Positions 11,580 to 24,950 are shown, counted from the stretch's first letter. The stretch: DNA of 64,000 nucleotides from Aspidiotus rigidus (GCA_035079385.1 JAVHKY010000010.1:744001-808000), one strand, 5' to 3'. Made by a program: numbers and translations. Notes: generated by a model from the sequence alone, not told the origin.

Positions 11580-14150
11580 CCCTTGACCAATGAAATGAGA
11601 AAATCTTCCAACTTGAATCAACTTGAATAGTACGTCAATAATTAATTTAATTACTGGAATAATGGCAATGGAGAATCACAACTTTTTTCTTTGAAAATTG
11701 GCTACTTTCGCAAAATCACTTTTACAGAAGTTAATTTCTAGATAGATATTACGGCCCTAATAGCATAACCGATCTAGGAGTCTTGGAAAATCTGTTTCTT
11801 TGGAGGTATGAAGAAACCTCAAAAATTGCTCGTCGATTACTATCCAGTAATCAAATTCTTTAGGAAGTCCCCCCCCCCCTTCTTATAAACCTATTCAGAC
11901 GATCAGTAAAATTTTTCCAGTACCTTTTCTTATGTTGATTAAACAATTAAATTTGAATTCGTGGGTGTGGACAGTTGAGAGCGGATGCTAATCATGGGAG
12001 GGATATATTCAGTTTTGTAAATTACCAAATATTCATGATCCGGAGAATTTCTGCGCAGTCTTCTGTTAAACTCTGCATAATTTAACTAGGCAATAACGTC
12101 AAATTATCAAAAATTTTAAAGCCGGAAAACATTCCTCGTTTTGTTTTTTTCTCTCAACGTGTAGCGTATTCGGAACAATAATATCGGATCATTATCAACC
12201 TTTCTACAGCAGGGTATTAAAAAAAAAGTAATTGTCGGGAACGGTTATTGCTTGGTCGCCGTTCAACTTTTTCACGGCCCTCAGCAAGTAAACAATAAAA
12301 GAGAATGGCAGAATTTCTCCGAATTATAACACATTTAATAGAGGAGCAAGGTGAAACTCAACAGCTGTAACCGAATTTGAAATTCCTTCGACCTAGAGTA
12401 TAACACCGCATTTTAAATTTTCGAAATATCAAATCACGACGTAATACCCTGCTCGAAGGTGTGCTATTTTATAGGAGAAAAGAGAGAAATCTTACTAACA
12501 AGAGAATACTGATAATTTTCCTTACGGTAGGTCGCTTTTCTCAATTTTTCTGCTTCCGTTTATTTCTGTTGTCTTTGTTTTTGTTTTTCATTTTGCACGA
12601 CAGTCAAGGAAGCACTCGTCTTCCTATCTGCGTTATTTTCTTCAAATAATGCGGTACGTAAAGGTAAGTATATCTGCAAAATAAATCTCCTGAGATTGAT
12701 AGAAATCGTCTTGCTTTACTTTATTTACCGCGCGATAAGGATTCGAGAGTAAAATAAATAACGGTGCTCCGTTCTACAACCACCAATCATTTTCAAGAAG
12801 AGCGAAAGTAATACATTTCTATTCATACGCGGAGCGAAAGAAAATTTCTCATATTATATGTGGTTGCGTTCGACGTATATGTGCGAGTAACTTTTCGAGC
12901 CGCAACTTTTACACTTATTTATTCCGTATTTCCTACTTGCCTTTTGTCAAAAATGGAATCGTTTCTCGTTCCTTTTCCCTTTTTCCGTTGCCTCTTTTTT
13001 TTTTCGGCTTATTTTATGATTAAGTATTCCGATAGCTGGCGCCATTCGAGAAATTCGATCAAGGTTAATTGAAGCATTCAGCCGTTGAGGTACACAAAAT
13101 ATGAAAAATTAATATCTTTATCTTTCTTCGCTTTTCGCCTTCTTTTTTCGTTATAGCCGAGAGAATCCGAGAACAAAAGACGGGAAATGGCATTTCATCA
13201 GTATAAAGAATACAATTAAATGTGTGTGTGTGTGTATTGAAAAAGCTTGTATACAAAAGTTGAAGCATCGACCATATCCTGTGGCTAATGACGTCAAAAG
13301 AATGTAAAGAAATTCTAAAATTTTTATGATCGAAATTTTGGACTGTGTATCGAATTCAAGAGGACGCCAGGAAACCTGTCATCGAAGTTGATTTCGTAAT
13401 GCTTGTCAAAAACCTACTAATTGTAGCCTTCCAAAAAGAGGACTCGCCTTGCCTCTGCTATTACTACCCGCTCATGTTTTTGTTCTTTTCCATTCTTTAC
13501 ATATTAAGTTGACTACCTCTCAAATATAAATCGAATTAGACATAATTCGTTTTGTCGGTTCTTTTTAATCAGAGTTAATAGCTTATAAACTGCAGTGAAA
13601 CGGGGTTGAATATTTCTCTGGAATCTTACGAAAAATGCCCTTGTTCTACTTACTACTGATTGCTGAATGAAAGACATGAGTTGTGTTAAGTGATAGAAGC
13701 GGGCTTCTGCAAATTTCTCAAAGATATATCTCCTCTGAGAAAACACAATTTCCTTTTCGTCGAACTCTTGCGCTCAACCATAATAAGACTTGTAAAGCCA
13801 TTCTCATACACGAAATTCAGTATCTTTATGCTAAAATACCAGTGGTCATAAAATTACGATTTCTACAAAGATTAATTAATAAGCTGTACACATCAACATT
13901 GGTATAGAGGTGGGGTGCCGGTAAATACATCGAAAATGTCAAAGAAAATAGCGGAACTGTCATAAAAGTACGAAAATACGAATTTAGGCTCGGGAGAGGG
14001 ACTGGCAAGACAAGGGAACAACGGAGAACGAGCGTAGGAGAGACCTGATTTTCTTTCAAAATGTAAGAGCAGGAGGATAGTGCAACTAGACAGAAAATGT
14101 AGTATTGCATGTATCATTGAGATTACCAAAGAATTTCAAATGAACTTGAA
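11580..14150. other. Non-coding DNA, nothing recognised
   Basis: Holds a C homopolymer near 11870, a short (TG)n tract near 13219 and scattered small ORFs. No gene or dispersed repeat can be supported. Confidence 0.45.
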
Positions 14151-14159
14151 AGTGACTCA

Positions 14160-14500
14160 ACACTAGAGGGCTCCAGTTCAAGTAGAGAGAAAAATCCAGG
14201 GATGAAGTCCAGATCACATCGGTTTATCGTCGATTTAAAGTTTTCCAGCGTGCATCACTAGAGAACTACAAATTCATTTGAAATCGACTCATCACAGTAG
14301 TTGATTATGAGTTGATGAAAAATTTGGAGAAGTTGATTCAAAATTGTCATGGTATCGACCTGATATCAACGTTTCTGCAAGGTCAGTTCTAACAATATAT
14401 CGGATTCTGAAAGAAGTCAATCCGTGGTCAATTTGACGTCAATTATCGGTGGATGCTGGGTGTTGACCAAAAATCGACGTCAAACCGATACGATCTACAA
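14160..14500. repeat. GTCGA-rich dispersed repeat, copy 2
   Basis: Carries CATCACTAGAGAACTACAAA, also found near 22760 and (as CACTAGTGAACTACAAATCG) near 52429. These are followed by the AAAATTTGGAGAAGTTGA phrase and TCGACCTGATATCAACG. The shared order of these phrases marks it as a copy of the same element. Confidence 0.6.
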
Positions 14501-14519
14501 GGCTTACCGGGTGTTGCCA

Positions 14520-14850
14520 TTTTTAGCGGGGATCCCACTATCCCTTTTGTTGGGGGGTACTTTTAGGAAATTTCCGTCTGCGAGCTTGGGCGCGAGCGGT
14601 CCGAGGTTGATGACGTCACGAAGAGGGTTGAGCTATTTGTGATAGGAGAGGGACTTGGTAAAATTTCCACTCTCGAGCTTTATACGACAGGATAGGGACT
14701 TGGAAAAATGTTGACTCTCGAGGATTTTCTATGTGTTCTACTTCTTAAAAAACCCTCCACAGTGGAATACGGGTCTTGCGGGTTCCACGCTCGCCGTTGC
14801 AAAACTTGCAACAGCGTCCTAATTTTTTTCTATGATTGATTTTCTGTGAT
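14520..14850. repeat. Dispersed repeat family B, copy
   Basis: Two clear units (GATAGGAGAGGGACTTGG and GACAGGATAGGGACTTGG, each followed by AAAAT and ACTCTCGAG) follow a GATGACGTCACG palindrome. Next come TGCGGGTTCC and TTGCAAAACTTGCAA. The latter phrases also recur together near 33095-33130. Confidence 0.55.
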
Positions 14851-17800
14851 GTCAAGCCATTGATAATTGTAGGCAAAAGGACCCCAAAAACCGACCTATC
14901 GGTTTTAGATAGCTTCGCGATTAGTATATAGGAATAACATAGGAACACTTTGTCAATCATTCATACACAAAAAAAAGAATAAATTTGAGAATAAAAAATG
15001 CATTTCCGAAGATTGTGAATACCAACTTTTTATTCTTAACTTACTCATGAATGATCAAAACGTTCCTCTACTAATCTTACAGAAGTCGTGTGCCGTTTGC
15101 TGAAATATGCATGTTATAGATAGATATGACGTCACAAGAAGATCGGTCTATTTGCTGGAGAGCCTTTGCTTAGCCGAAAGCTGGTCGCTGTTTTGTAATT
15201 TCTTATGCGTTTTTATTCCTAATAAGTTTCGACTTGAAATAATTATGAGAGCCCTACCTGGTTGGTTTCATGATGGAAAAATGTATTTTAGAAGCTGATA
15301 CCTCCTCGAAAGTAAATCGATGCTAGTATAACAATTAGTACTCACGAGGCTAAAAGACTTGCGACTATAATGATTGACTGAAACTTCAAATTTTTCCAAG
15401 ACTTCACATTCTTGAATTTGACGACCAAGTTTTTCGTCGTTTACATAAATAGATGAATAGGAAATTTTATGAAGTTCCGCGAGGCACAAAATTACGAGTG
15501 TATTGGGAATTCTTCGTCGTCTCTAGAATAGCCTCGTCATAAATAGTTTCGTTCGCAGATGGTCCGTTGAAACGGCAAAGAGGCCTTGCTAAAGTTGAGA
15601 TAACTTGATTGAAAATACGTTCGGAACGGCTTCGTGTGACACCGTCGCTGACAACTGACAGTAACCACAATCGCTGTGCGTATAACACGTTAATTTTCCT
15701 TCGCAGGTGACTCAAGTATTTGGTCTCGATAATATCATTCATTTCTGAAGTTTATTTGGCAGTGATATTCAGGGAGTAAATAGCTATTTCGAAACTATAA
15801 TTAGTTTGTATTTCAATTCGTAATTAGCATCATCTGGTATAGGCCTATTAACGTCAATAGAAAAATTTGTTTTATCGAAGGGTGGAGGAAATTAAGTTAG
15901 GTAGCTTTAAATGCGAAATTGGCCAATTTCTCGTTGCTTCTATTACGTTTTATGATTGATATTATTCATCTATCACCTCTTTTCGACGTAGTAGAATATC
16001 GAGTAGAAGAGGGAAATCCTATGATTTCTCCTTAGATTGCTCTAAATACGTGGTGTGATCTTTTCTTTTATTGTACAAAATACAAAATACGTATTTACGT
16101 GAATCTTTCAGTTGGAGGGCAGTGCTCATCGAGGATATTCCTTAATTAGTTCTCAAGATTGTTATAGAATCACTATGAGAAAACTAATGACCACTATTCT
16201 ATAGGACAACCTTTGATTAAACCATATTCCTGGAAAACATCGTGGCAAGAGTTCGTAATGACGTCGTGGGCTATAAAAGAGGCGGGAATTAATGTAAACC
16301 AAATTGTATACGTCGTCATCTGTCTTTATATAATATCCCATTCTTTTTATTCGATCCCCGAGCTTAATACCTACGCACTTGGTGCCTACTTTCTTATTTG
16401 AATGATAATACGAAATATTCGTCGATTCTTCTTAATCAAAGTGCGCATCTTTTGATAACTTGGTAATTAGTTAGCCCTTCTTAGTCATAATGCGCAGACT
16501 TTGATATTTTGATAATTACTTTCGCTTCGATGACGGCCTCATCTGACAAAAACAAACAATCAATAAACAAATGAAAAAATTGAAAAATAGGCAGCTACTA
16601 TATTAAAGATCTTTGAAAGGGGAAAAAAATTCAATTTTTCGTTCTCTATTGAAAACTTGTGAAAATATGTAGGTATATAAAAAATGCAGAGAACCTCTTA
16701 GGAATCCGGAGTGAGACAATTATGATATTTAATCGATCTTTCAATCTACGTATTGACAGCACTGTCCAACAAAATAATTTTTTCGCAGTACATCGTAACA
16801 TGATAAGTTCCAGTTGATTCTTAAAGTATTTTCAACGCTGAACACATCGCCGTTTTTCTCCAGCACGTCTAGTTTTTCTGTAATACCTGTTGAAGTATTC
16901 AAAAATGTTGTAAAATGGACAAGTTCAATCAATTATTTCACTGCGTTCTAAAGAAAAATTGTTGGTTCAAGACGTACTCGTACTACTGGAAATTTGAACT
17001 CTATTCAATGAAAATGAAAAATCTCAATCCAATTGGATGAGTGGTTACGGAGAAATTACCATTTTTTTAGATAGATGTTCTGCAAGAAAACAAACTTGTG
17101 GTTGAATGTTTATTTGAGCGTTCTAAAGTGGCTTCACTGGCGTATCAATACGCGTTTGTCAACCCACAGACAACGTAAAACTAATATTCTTTTCATTTAT
17201 GATCATCACAAATCAGTGTGGCAATAAAGCGAGCGAAAACAATATATTGATGTTTTCTAGTAGCAGCAACTTTTGATCATAATATTCTGCATTAAAAATA
17301 CTAAAAAGTGAAATAAATCTTTATTTTGTTATTTTAATTCTAATCATTTTTCCATCTTATGAATATGTGGCGATACTCAAATAACAGGAATAAATGTGAC
17401 CTTCCAATTTTGGGTTAACGAAAAAATACCACGTTTTTTTGCATTTAATTAACAGATAATAAACGAATTTTCAACAAATATTAATGTTGAGAACGTATAA
17501 TATTGACCCGACATATGCAGCGGGCAATGAGATAAAAATGAAGAAGAAACTACTTATTCAATTTATTTACAGAAATTTTAAAAAACAACTGTAGTGTTTT
17601 AACCCTAAGGGCCCTAGTCTGTTGGAAGGTCACAAATGAACTCTGGATGTGTGGGAAGTACTGGAATAATTGTGAATGATTGGTTCTTGAAAAATGTTCC
17701 TAAAACACTGTTGGACAAAGTTTTCGACTGTTCGGTAAAAATTGGAAAATCAAAAGTGCCGTCCTTATAGTCGAAAATTTGTCTAGTGCCACAATCCCTA

Positions 17801-18305
17801 CAATTTTTCCGAGTTTGATTAATTAGAAGGAGAGCAGGGTCACACCAAATAATGGAATTTGTTTTGTGTCCCCGCCCTTACTAGCTGAATTTCCCGTGTC
17901 TCTTCTCTGTAGAACAGTTAAGAACTAGAAATTTCTCGTCGTCTCTTCTTTCTTTATGCGTTCAGTACATCAGCAAAATTTTTTCAACTTCTTCGTTTAG
18001 CTGAATTGGTTCAAAATTTGAAATTTTTCTCAAAGTCGAACATATTAATGAAAAACTTGGCCAAGTGTAATGAGGGGAAAGACTGAAGAAAATTTCTCCG
18101 ATTGACCAAGATTATTAGAGGAGACTGGAATTGGCTGATGGGCTAAATCTGTACAATGTAAGAGGACTTTGATGAAGTTTTTTGAATCCCGTCAAGTCAA
18201 AAGAATTTTTCCTAGCCACAGACGACGGACGGCAGGCATTATGAAACGGGTTTCTGTTGAGAAATCGAATGAATTGTTACCGAAATTCCATGTGCAAATG
18301 AACAA
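14851..18305. other. Non-coding DNA, nothing recognised
   Basis: A weak duplication of about 50 bp lies at 16425-16515 (AATCAAAGTGCGCA against AGTCATAATGCGCA). Otherwise there are only small unsupported ORFs. Confidence 0.45.
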
Positions 18306-18310
18306 AGTGG

Positions 18311-18456
18311 TTATATGAACCAAGTTTTGTAAAAGCCGGCAAGCGACAAGCCCACATTTCGGAGAAACTGATCTCTTGTACTCGTACGACAGACCTTATT
18401 CCATTGGTCGATGGCTTGTCGCTTGGCCGGCTTCCATAGAACTCGGTTCATATGTA
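18311..18456. repeat. Imperfect inverted repeat, about 43-bp arms
   Basis: A left arm with ATATGAACC and AAGCCGGCAAGCGACAAGCC is mirrored by GGCTTGTCGCTTGGCCGGCTT and GGTTCATATG, around a spacer of about 60 bp. It abuts the tandem array that follows and could be one boundary of that element. Confidence 0.65.
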
Positions 18457-18469
18457 CGTTTGTGAAGCT

Positions 18470-19110
18470 CGTTTCCATTGTCGACTCGCGGTGGGAGATC
18501 GATGAAAGCCCCTTCTTTGATGAATGCGAGCAAATGTGCAAAAATTCTCGTTGTGTCGATCGCTAAAGGGAATGATACCGAGAAGCTCCTGTTGTGGATT
18601 CGCGGCTAGAGGACCGCAGAAATCTCGAGTACGATTGAAGCGGGACAATGTGCGAGAGTTGCAATGGAGCGAGTCTTATCGAAAAGATCGTCCTCTGTTG
18701 TGAATCTTGGTGAGAGATCGGGTAAAACCACTTCTATGATCAAATCCGAAAAACACCTGAGAGTAACTTGTTCTTTACTGGGACGAGCTTGATCGCCCTC
18801 TGTCATGAGCTCGCCGTAAAAGTTTGGCAAAAGCCCCGCGTGTGATCGAAGCGGGCAAATGCACGATGATTTTCCGTTGTTCCTAGCGAAGGAAGGAGTG
18901 TTACGAAGAAGATCGTCTTTTGATATTATGTGTAGCTCGCAGTGAGAGATCGGCTACAGCCCCGCAAATGATTATAGCGAGCAGAGGTACGAAAATACTA
19001 GTGGCTTCAGGCGGTGGAGGAAATCTCAATCGAGGAATTCGTCTTCTGTTGTCTCCTTGTAGTGAGCGACCATCCATAGCCACGAGTCGATCTCTCACCA
19101 CGAGCTGGCG
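18470..19110. repeat. Degenerate tandem repeat, about 100-125 bp period, about 6 units
   Basis: Recurring phrases are GTGAGAGATCGG, AAAGCCCC, TGATCGAAGCGGGCAAATG and AAGATCGTCTTCTGTTGT. Equivalent points fall near 18485, 18600, 18708, 18808, 18932 and 19055. The units have diverged strongly. Overlapping ORFs on both strands are a by-product of the repeat and are not annotated as genes. Confidence 0.65.
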
Positions 19111-20980
19111 ATAGAGAATGATGTATTCTAGACACTAAGATACCCTACCGAAAGATAACTCTCTACTCGTCGGTACCGTACCTACATATAATGCTAACCA
19201 AAACTAAATGTTTCAATTTCTTCATTCGAGATGCTTGCGAGTAAACATTTTCATCCTGTATAAACTTCCTTGACCTTATCATGTTGAGGCACTATCTATG
19301 CGAACTCCACACGCCCACTTTCTGAACATTTCTAAACTCGCGACCGGATAATTTTCCGTAAAAAAAAAAGTAGAGACGCAACGCGTATAAGTCTGCATAA
19401 AACATCAGCGCACAACGTTTTTTCACGATAAATTAAAACGGAAAATTAGTATCGTATTTTTACACTTACAAGAAATTTTTTCGTAATTTTTCCAAGAACT
19501 TTTTCTTACAAGAAAACAACGTAAGACGCGAGAGAGAGAGAAAAGACGTAATCGCAAGTGGGTGTATAAATCTTTTCACGCTTTTCTGAGAAATAAAAAG
19601 AAAAAAACAACAGGAATCTGGAAATCTGGACAGATGCTGTATCGCTTTCAACAGGTTCGCTGAAGTTTGTCTTCCCGGCGGAACGAAAAAAGTTTGTAAT
19701 TATTATTACCATATTTTTATTAGACAAAAGTTTTGCGAAGACGAACGGTGGCGAGCGCAGAGGGAATAGATATAGAATTATAGTATTATATTGGGTGATT
19801 AAACATTAAAACGGAGGAATTACCGCAGTCAAAAAGAAAACGAGAGGAATGTTTTGATCAAAAATGTACACTCACGCATTTCGTTTCAACGTTGTAAAGA
19901 ATAAAAAGAAGAAAAAACTAATGGAAAGTGAAAGAAAAATAAAAATTCTCGGGAAAATCGAGAACGAGAAAGTTCGAGTAGAATACGTGGTGAATAGTTC
20001 GCAAGTTACACCAATAAGCGAAAGTTCACTCCAAACTCGAAGCAATTACGGAAACTTTTTACTTTTTGTTTGCACTTCTATTTTATCGTCTGAGCTTAAA
20101 GAAAGAACAGATGTATGATCGGTACACGTATTGTGAAGTTGATATGCCAACAATTCATTGTCTCTCCTACGAGCTACATTTTATTTTCCTCGTGATTCTA
20201 CTCAATATTTTGTACAAATCGCAGCGAGTTTTTGCGAAGAGGAACAGTAAACGCACATCTATATGTATATCTGTTGCAAATCAATAAACGAAGCTGTAGG
20301 AAAAATGATTTTCATACAACTGTATTATTAAAAGCTATTCTGCGGTACACAGTATCAGTACACGTACTTGAATGGACCACTCTTCTGCATTCAAATCTTG
20401 GAAATTGATTTTCCTTCTTTTTCTGTCGCAGTCGTCTTTGTCAGGTAAATGACGTCATTGTCGTCTTTTAACAATATCATCAATGTTGTCGAAAGACCTT
20501 TTAAATTCATTTTTCTAACTTCAATATTTCTCATTTTCTCTCTGTTTCTTTCTTGAGATACCGCGGCGGCGGCGTATGCTCAATCTTACATCATTTCTTT
20601 CTCTTCAAACCCTTTGTGAAGGACTTTCGAAGCCTTCTTGGTATCAATATCCTTTCCTTCTGATCCCTTCTATAATGTCTTGGACAAATTCGTTTGAGCA
20701 ATTTTCTATTTATCGGATCTCCAAAATTTAATTACCGTACTTTACATCAGTTTTTCTTCGTTTCTGAGCAACATCTCTTCGTAAGTGGTAATGCTACATG
20801 ACTTTCAAACAGACTCCATATTTTTCCTGCGACACATTTCTAACATACTGAAAACCGAAAGAGATCAGTACTCCCGTCATAATTTCATCTATTAGAACGG
20901 CGTCCTTCAAGTCAGAACTTCGGCGGTTATCGAAGACGTCATAACATGTCATCACAGGCCCCAGATCGTGTCTGTCGTCC
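19111..20980. other. Non-coding DNA, nothing recognised
   Basis: No exon, RNA gene or dispersed repeat was recognised. A TGACGTCA palindrome lies at 20450-20457. Confidence 0.45.
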
Positions 20981-21187
<207 letters not shown>

Positions 21188-21339
21188 TTGGACCTTCTAA
21201 ATCAAATTATTTGAAGCGAAATCACTGAATTTTACTATATAGGGATCGTACTCGCGTCGATTGCTTCTTTAGCTGCTTGAAAGTTTGCGAAGTGTGCAAC
21301 TGGATGAAGGGCCTAGTGACAATAAGCAACCTTATAGGA

Positions 21340-22000
21340 ACAGGACGTGAAAGCTAGGAAAACAGTACATAATCCCATTCATACAACATGTGAGGGCCAC
21401 CAAGCATCATGTAACCCCATACTCGAGGTGTACCTGTTTACTCCAATTAATGGTTTCCTCTGGCGGTTGTGTTTTTTTTTATTCATGTATAGAGTTTCTT
21501 TCTCTAGTTCTCCTTGTTACAACGCCCCTCTCGTGCCTCAGCAACAACCCACCACCAAGACACCGACCAGCTGCAGACAGAGAAGTGAACACAAGCTGCC
21601 AAAACCACACTATCTTCACATTTAGCACTCAAGCCCAGTACCCCAGCACATGCAAAGGTACCCGACGAAACACAGCTCAAACAAGCGGATGCCCACCAGG
21701 GGCAAACCCAATGTGCACCCGCCCGGTACAATTGCCACCCTAGTTTGTGGATTCAGCAGAGCAACCCAGGAGATCAGCTACGTGCGTGACAGACTTCAGG
21801 TGGCAGCCCAGGTGGTCAGCCTAGTCTCTCTTCATTCATTCAATCTGTGCCGCACACTCGCCTGTCAAGCCATTCACAAACTCGCTAACGCCCAGTAAGG
21901 CCACAGCCCAGGGTACGCCACCACCAGAGAACAGGCGACACACTGCGTGGCCTCCCCCACCACGTCCAGGTGCTACCCCATGGAGGTCTCCAGTTGAACT
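21340..22000. other. GC-richer island, possibly a transposon ORF remnant
   Basis: Composition changes sharply here, especially over 21520-21980, which is rich in CCACC, CAGCC and CACAGC. Open frames of 82-117 codons overlap on the + strand, with Pro/Thr-rich translation and later the frame around QEISYVRDRLQVAAQVV. I recognise no domain. The contrast with the surroundings suggests a more recent insertion or an old ORF1/gag-like segment, but this is inference only. Confidence 0.35.
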
Positions 22001-22017
22001 CAGAGAATTATAATTCA

Positions 22018-22126
22018 TTTCAGTCGAAACTAGAATTTACTAATCTAGATTTCGCCAGTTGAAACCAGTTGTAACTGAAATCAATTAGGAATGCTAGTTT
22101 TGACTAGTGAATTCTAGAATTGACTG
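22018..22126. repeat. Imperfect inverted repeat
   Basis: CAGTCGAAACTAGAATTTAC and CTAGATTT on the left are mirrored by TAGTTTTGACTAGTGAATTC and TAGAATTGACTG on the right. Non-coding and degenerate. Confidence 0.4.
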
Positions 22127-22237
22127 ATTTTGGGTTCTAACAGTAACAGTCGTATTAAAAAATTATTAAATATAGTCCAATTCTTAGTTTCTGAGATGAA
22201 GCAGCTGAACTTGCATCGTAATACCGCCTTCTAACTC

Positions 22238-22371
22238 ATGGCCGGCGAATTAAATTTTCCCCATGTGTAGCAAGAAATTTTTTCAACGTATCTGATATAT
22301 TTATATTGCTACACATGAAACTTCCCGTGTGTAGCTGGTGCGAGTTTGCTACACAATTTTCGCCGGCATGA
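22238..22371. mobile_element. Small palindromic element with CATG(G)CCGGCGAA ends
   Basis: Left end CATGGCCGGCGAATTAAATT and right end TTTTCGCCGGCATG are inverted copies. Internal copies of TGTGTAGC/GCTACACA strengthen the symmetry. About 134 bp with no ORF; probably a short foldback MITE. Confidence 0.55.
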
Positions 22372-22734
22372 CTAATAATGCTGAATTATAAGGATTCACA
22401 GTCTATATCCTCAATCTCCCCCACCGCATTCCTTTTTTTGATGTATGCAAGAACTCTTCTCAGCCTATCCGATCTTGTTGCGTGTCACATTCCTCCACTC
22501 TGTATCAACGATAAGACGTCCTATTTCTTAGCTTCGGATTTCAGATAGTATCAGTTTCATATCGTAGAGTATGACCTCGTTGAATGGACCCCACCTAAGA
22601 TTATGCACTCTTCCTGAAGGTTCTTGACCCTCGATCTACCTGTATGACTCCGCAGAACCATCCCTTTTCATAATTCTGCTCAACCGCCAATGAAACTCGA
22701 CGTTAAATTCTTTTCTATTGATAGGAATCACCCT

Positions 22735-23130
22735 TAGAAATTTGAAGTCGACCAACGTACATTATTAGAGAACTACAAGTCGATTCAAAATCAATGCAAC
22801 AGAGTAGTCGATAGAGAAATATACTCGCGAAGAGTAAGGAACACAAATACTAGAACATTGCGGTTCTAGTATTTGTGTTCCTTACTCTTCGCGAGTATAT
22901 TTCTCTATGATGAATGACCGTAAAATTGAAAAACGCATTGATTCTAGAGTACCTAGTCGATTTTAGATCGACACAAAAATTTGGGGAAGTTGACAAGAAG
23001 TCGACCTGAAGTCGACGTGGCAAATGAGTCGAAATGGAGTCAACGCTTGTCAAACCTATATCTATTTGTAGCCTACTTGATATCAATGTTGACTTGAGAC
23101 CGATTTCAACAATATTATATCGACGCAATT
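22735..23130. repeat. GTCGA-rich dispersed repeat, copy 3, interrupted
   Basis: Contains ATTAGAGAACTACAAGTCGA, CAACAGAGTAGTCGAT and AAAAATTTGGGGAAGTTGAC, matching the copies at 14.2 and 42.8 kb. The copy is split by the perfect inverted repeat at 22811-22908. Confidence 0.6.
22811..22908. repeat. Perfect 46-bp inverted repeat with a 6-nt loop
   Basis: Bases 22811-22856 and 22863-22908 are exact reverse complements over all 46 positions, separated by ATTGCG. All other inverted repeats in the window are degenerate, so this one is recent, conserved, or an assembly or library fold-back artefact. A transcript from either strand would form a long perfect hairpin. Confidence 0.95.
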
Positions 23131-24950
23131 CTGATAAAGACTTTTAAAGAAGATAATTCTCGTTCGATTCTTGGTCAGACGTTGATACTCTTGGCTGAGT
23201 CTCTGTCGCCGAACCCTCCTGTTCCGATGGCTTACCAGTACGAAATTTTTCCTTACGTCATGTCATTTTCACTCAATTCTCCTAAGAAGTAATTCGAGAC
23301 CAAGAGAAATTCTCTCAAATTTTTATGATTTATCGATTATCCATATTCTTCCTCTTCCTAAACTTCGGATTAAAATCACCGAATTATCGTGAAAGATATT
23401 TAATTGTAATCCAATCCTATCATTTTGAAAGGATAAGTGTAATCATCAAAACTATATCACTGCATGAACCTTCGTTATTCTTTTACAACTTGTTGCTCTC
23501 AAAAAATTTCCCGAAGAAACTTATCTGCCTCGAGTTCCAGAGTCGAATATTGTTCTCCTTTACCATATTTTCATAGATTAATTCGCTTTCAGTCAAGTTT
23601 TAATGACGAAATTTTGTATAACTTTTGAATAACTTTTATACCCCGGATGTATAGACCCCGTTTGAACTTAGCCATGCATAATATGATATAATCATACTAA
23701 AGGTTTGTGTGAAAAACTCGTATCGTCGTTTCCTATGTGTATATACGTAAACGAAAATTCAAGTTGTTGTTTTTTTTTTCGAAGTTCTTTCCTCCTTACC
23801 CTCTGTCTCCAAATATGTCTTCAACGAATACGACGAACAACGAAATTCAATTTCGTCTGGTTTTAGTTTATTTTTCGCGTGTTTGCTACTCGACAAATAC
23901 GGGGCGCAAAAAAAAAAAAAAAAAAAAAAAACGACGAACTGTTTCTTCTATTTGAATATAAATCCTTTTACGATTCTAATTTTTAGTTCGCAAGAGTGAG
24001 AATGAAAATATATTGCCGAAGATGAGGGTATGCGAGGAGAAAACGTGAAAAAGTGAAAACCAAACACACAAATCCCTTATTTCGCTTCTCGATTATATTC
24101 TTTTTTTTTTTTTTTTTTTTTTCACGCCAATAACGTAAAACGGTAAAAATAATAAATAGCGAGTAACTTAGTATAGACGTACATAAAAGAATTTTCTGCA
24201 AAAACTGATCAGAGAAATGTCATTCGGATCTGTTTATTGACTGAAGGACAGTAAATATTATACTTTCTAATAAAACTCCTGTTCGCAATTATTTGCGCGG
24301 AAAATCCTAGTTTTAAACGCTGTAGGTTTGCTTATATTTTTCGTGTCGCGTTCCTGCTTTCGAAGTACCAAAACCTAACAGATTATCATTTACGAATTTT
24401 TAATGAATTGAGCGCGGACGAGGGAAAAGACTTGGATGAAAGAAGGAAAATGATCGCACAGAAACGCTTGATGGGTAAGAAAATTTCAAGAACTTTTCCG
24501 ATCCTTTTCATCCGCGAGTACAAATAATCTCGACTTCTGAGACATTATAACTTGTATACTTCATTTAATTTTTTTGTCCTTTTGTGGTTCTTGTGCGAAA
24601 TACAGATAGCAAGAATAAATCCAACGAGTTTTAGAGAAAATCTCAATAGCAGTATGAAATATACAAATATACCGAAATTGCGTCGATGGAAAAATCATTA
24701 TTTTGTTCTATTGAAAGGAATTCCGGCGTTGTGATGAGAAGAATTACGTTCTGTTTGAAAAAATTTAAGTTCGGTTTGAACGTAGTCTGGATTAACCAAA
24801 ATTTCATTAGAGATGAAAAGCTGAAAGAAAGGATTGGAGAGGAAAGAAATACGCAGTTACTGAATAGTCCATCTTTTAGAAAATGAAACAACTTGAGAGG
24901 AAAAGAGAGAACAAGTTTTGAAAGAGTGAAAATAAGTTGAGAGATATCGA
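23131..24950. other. Non-coding DNA with homopolymer tracts
   Basis: Contains an A24 run at 23908-23931 and a T22 run at 24101-24122. The two tracts are complementary and about 170 bp apart. Small Lys- or Phe-rich ORFs over them are artefacts. Confidence 0.5.
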
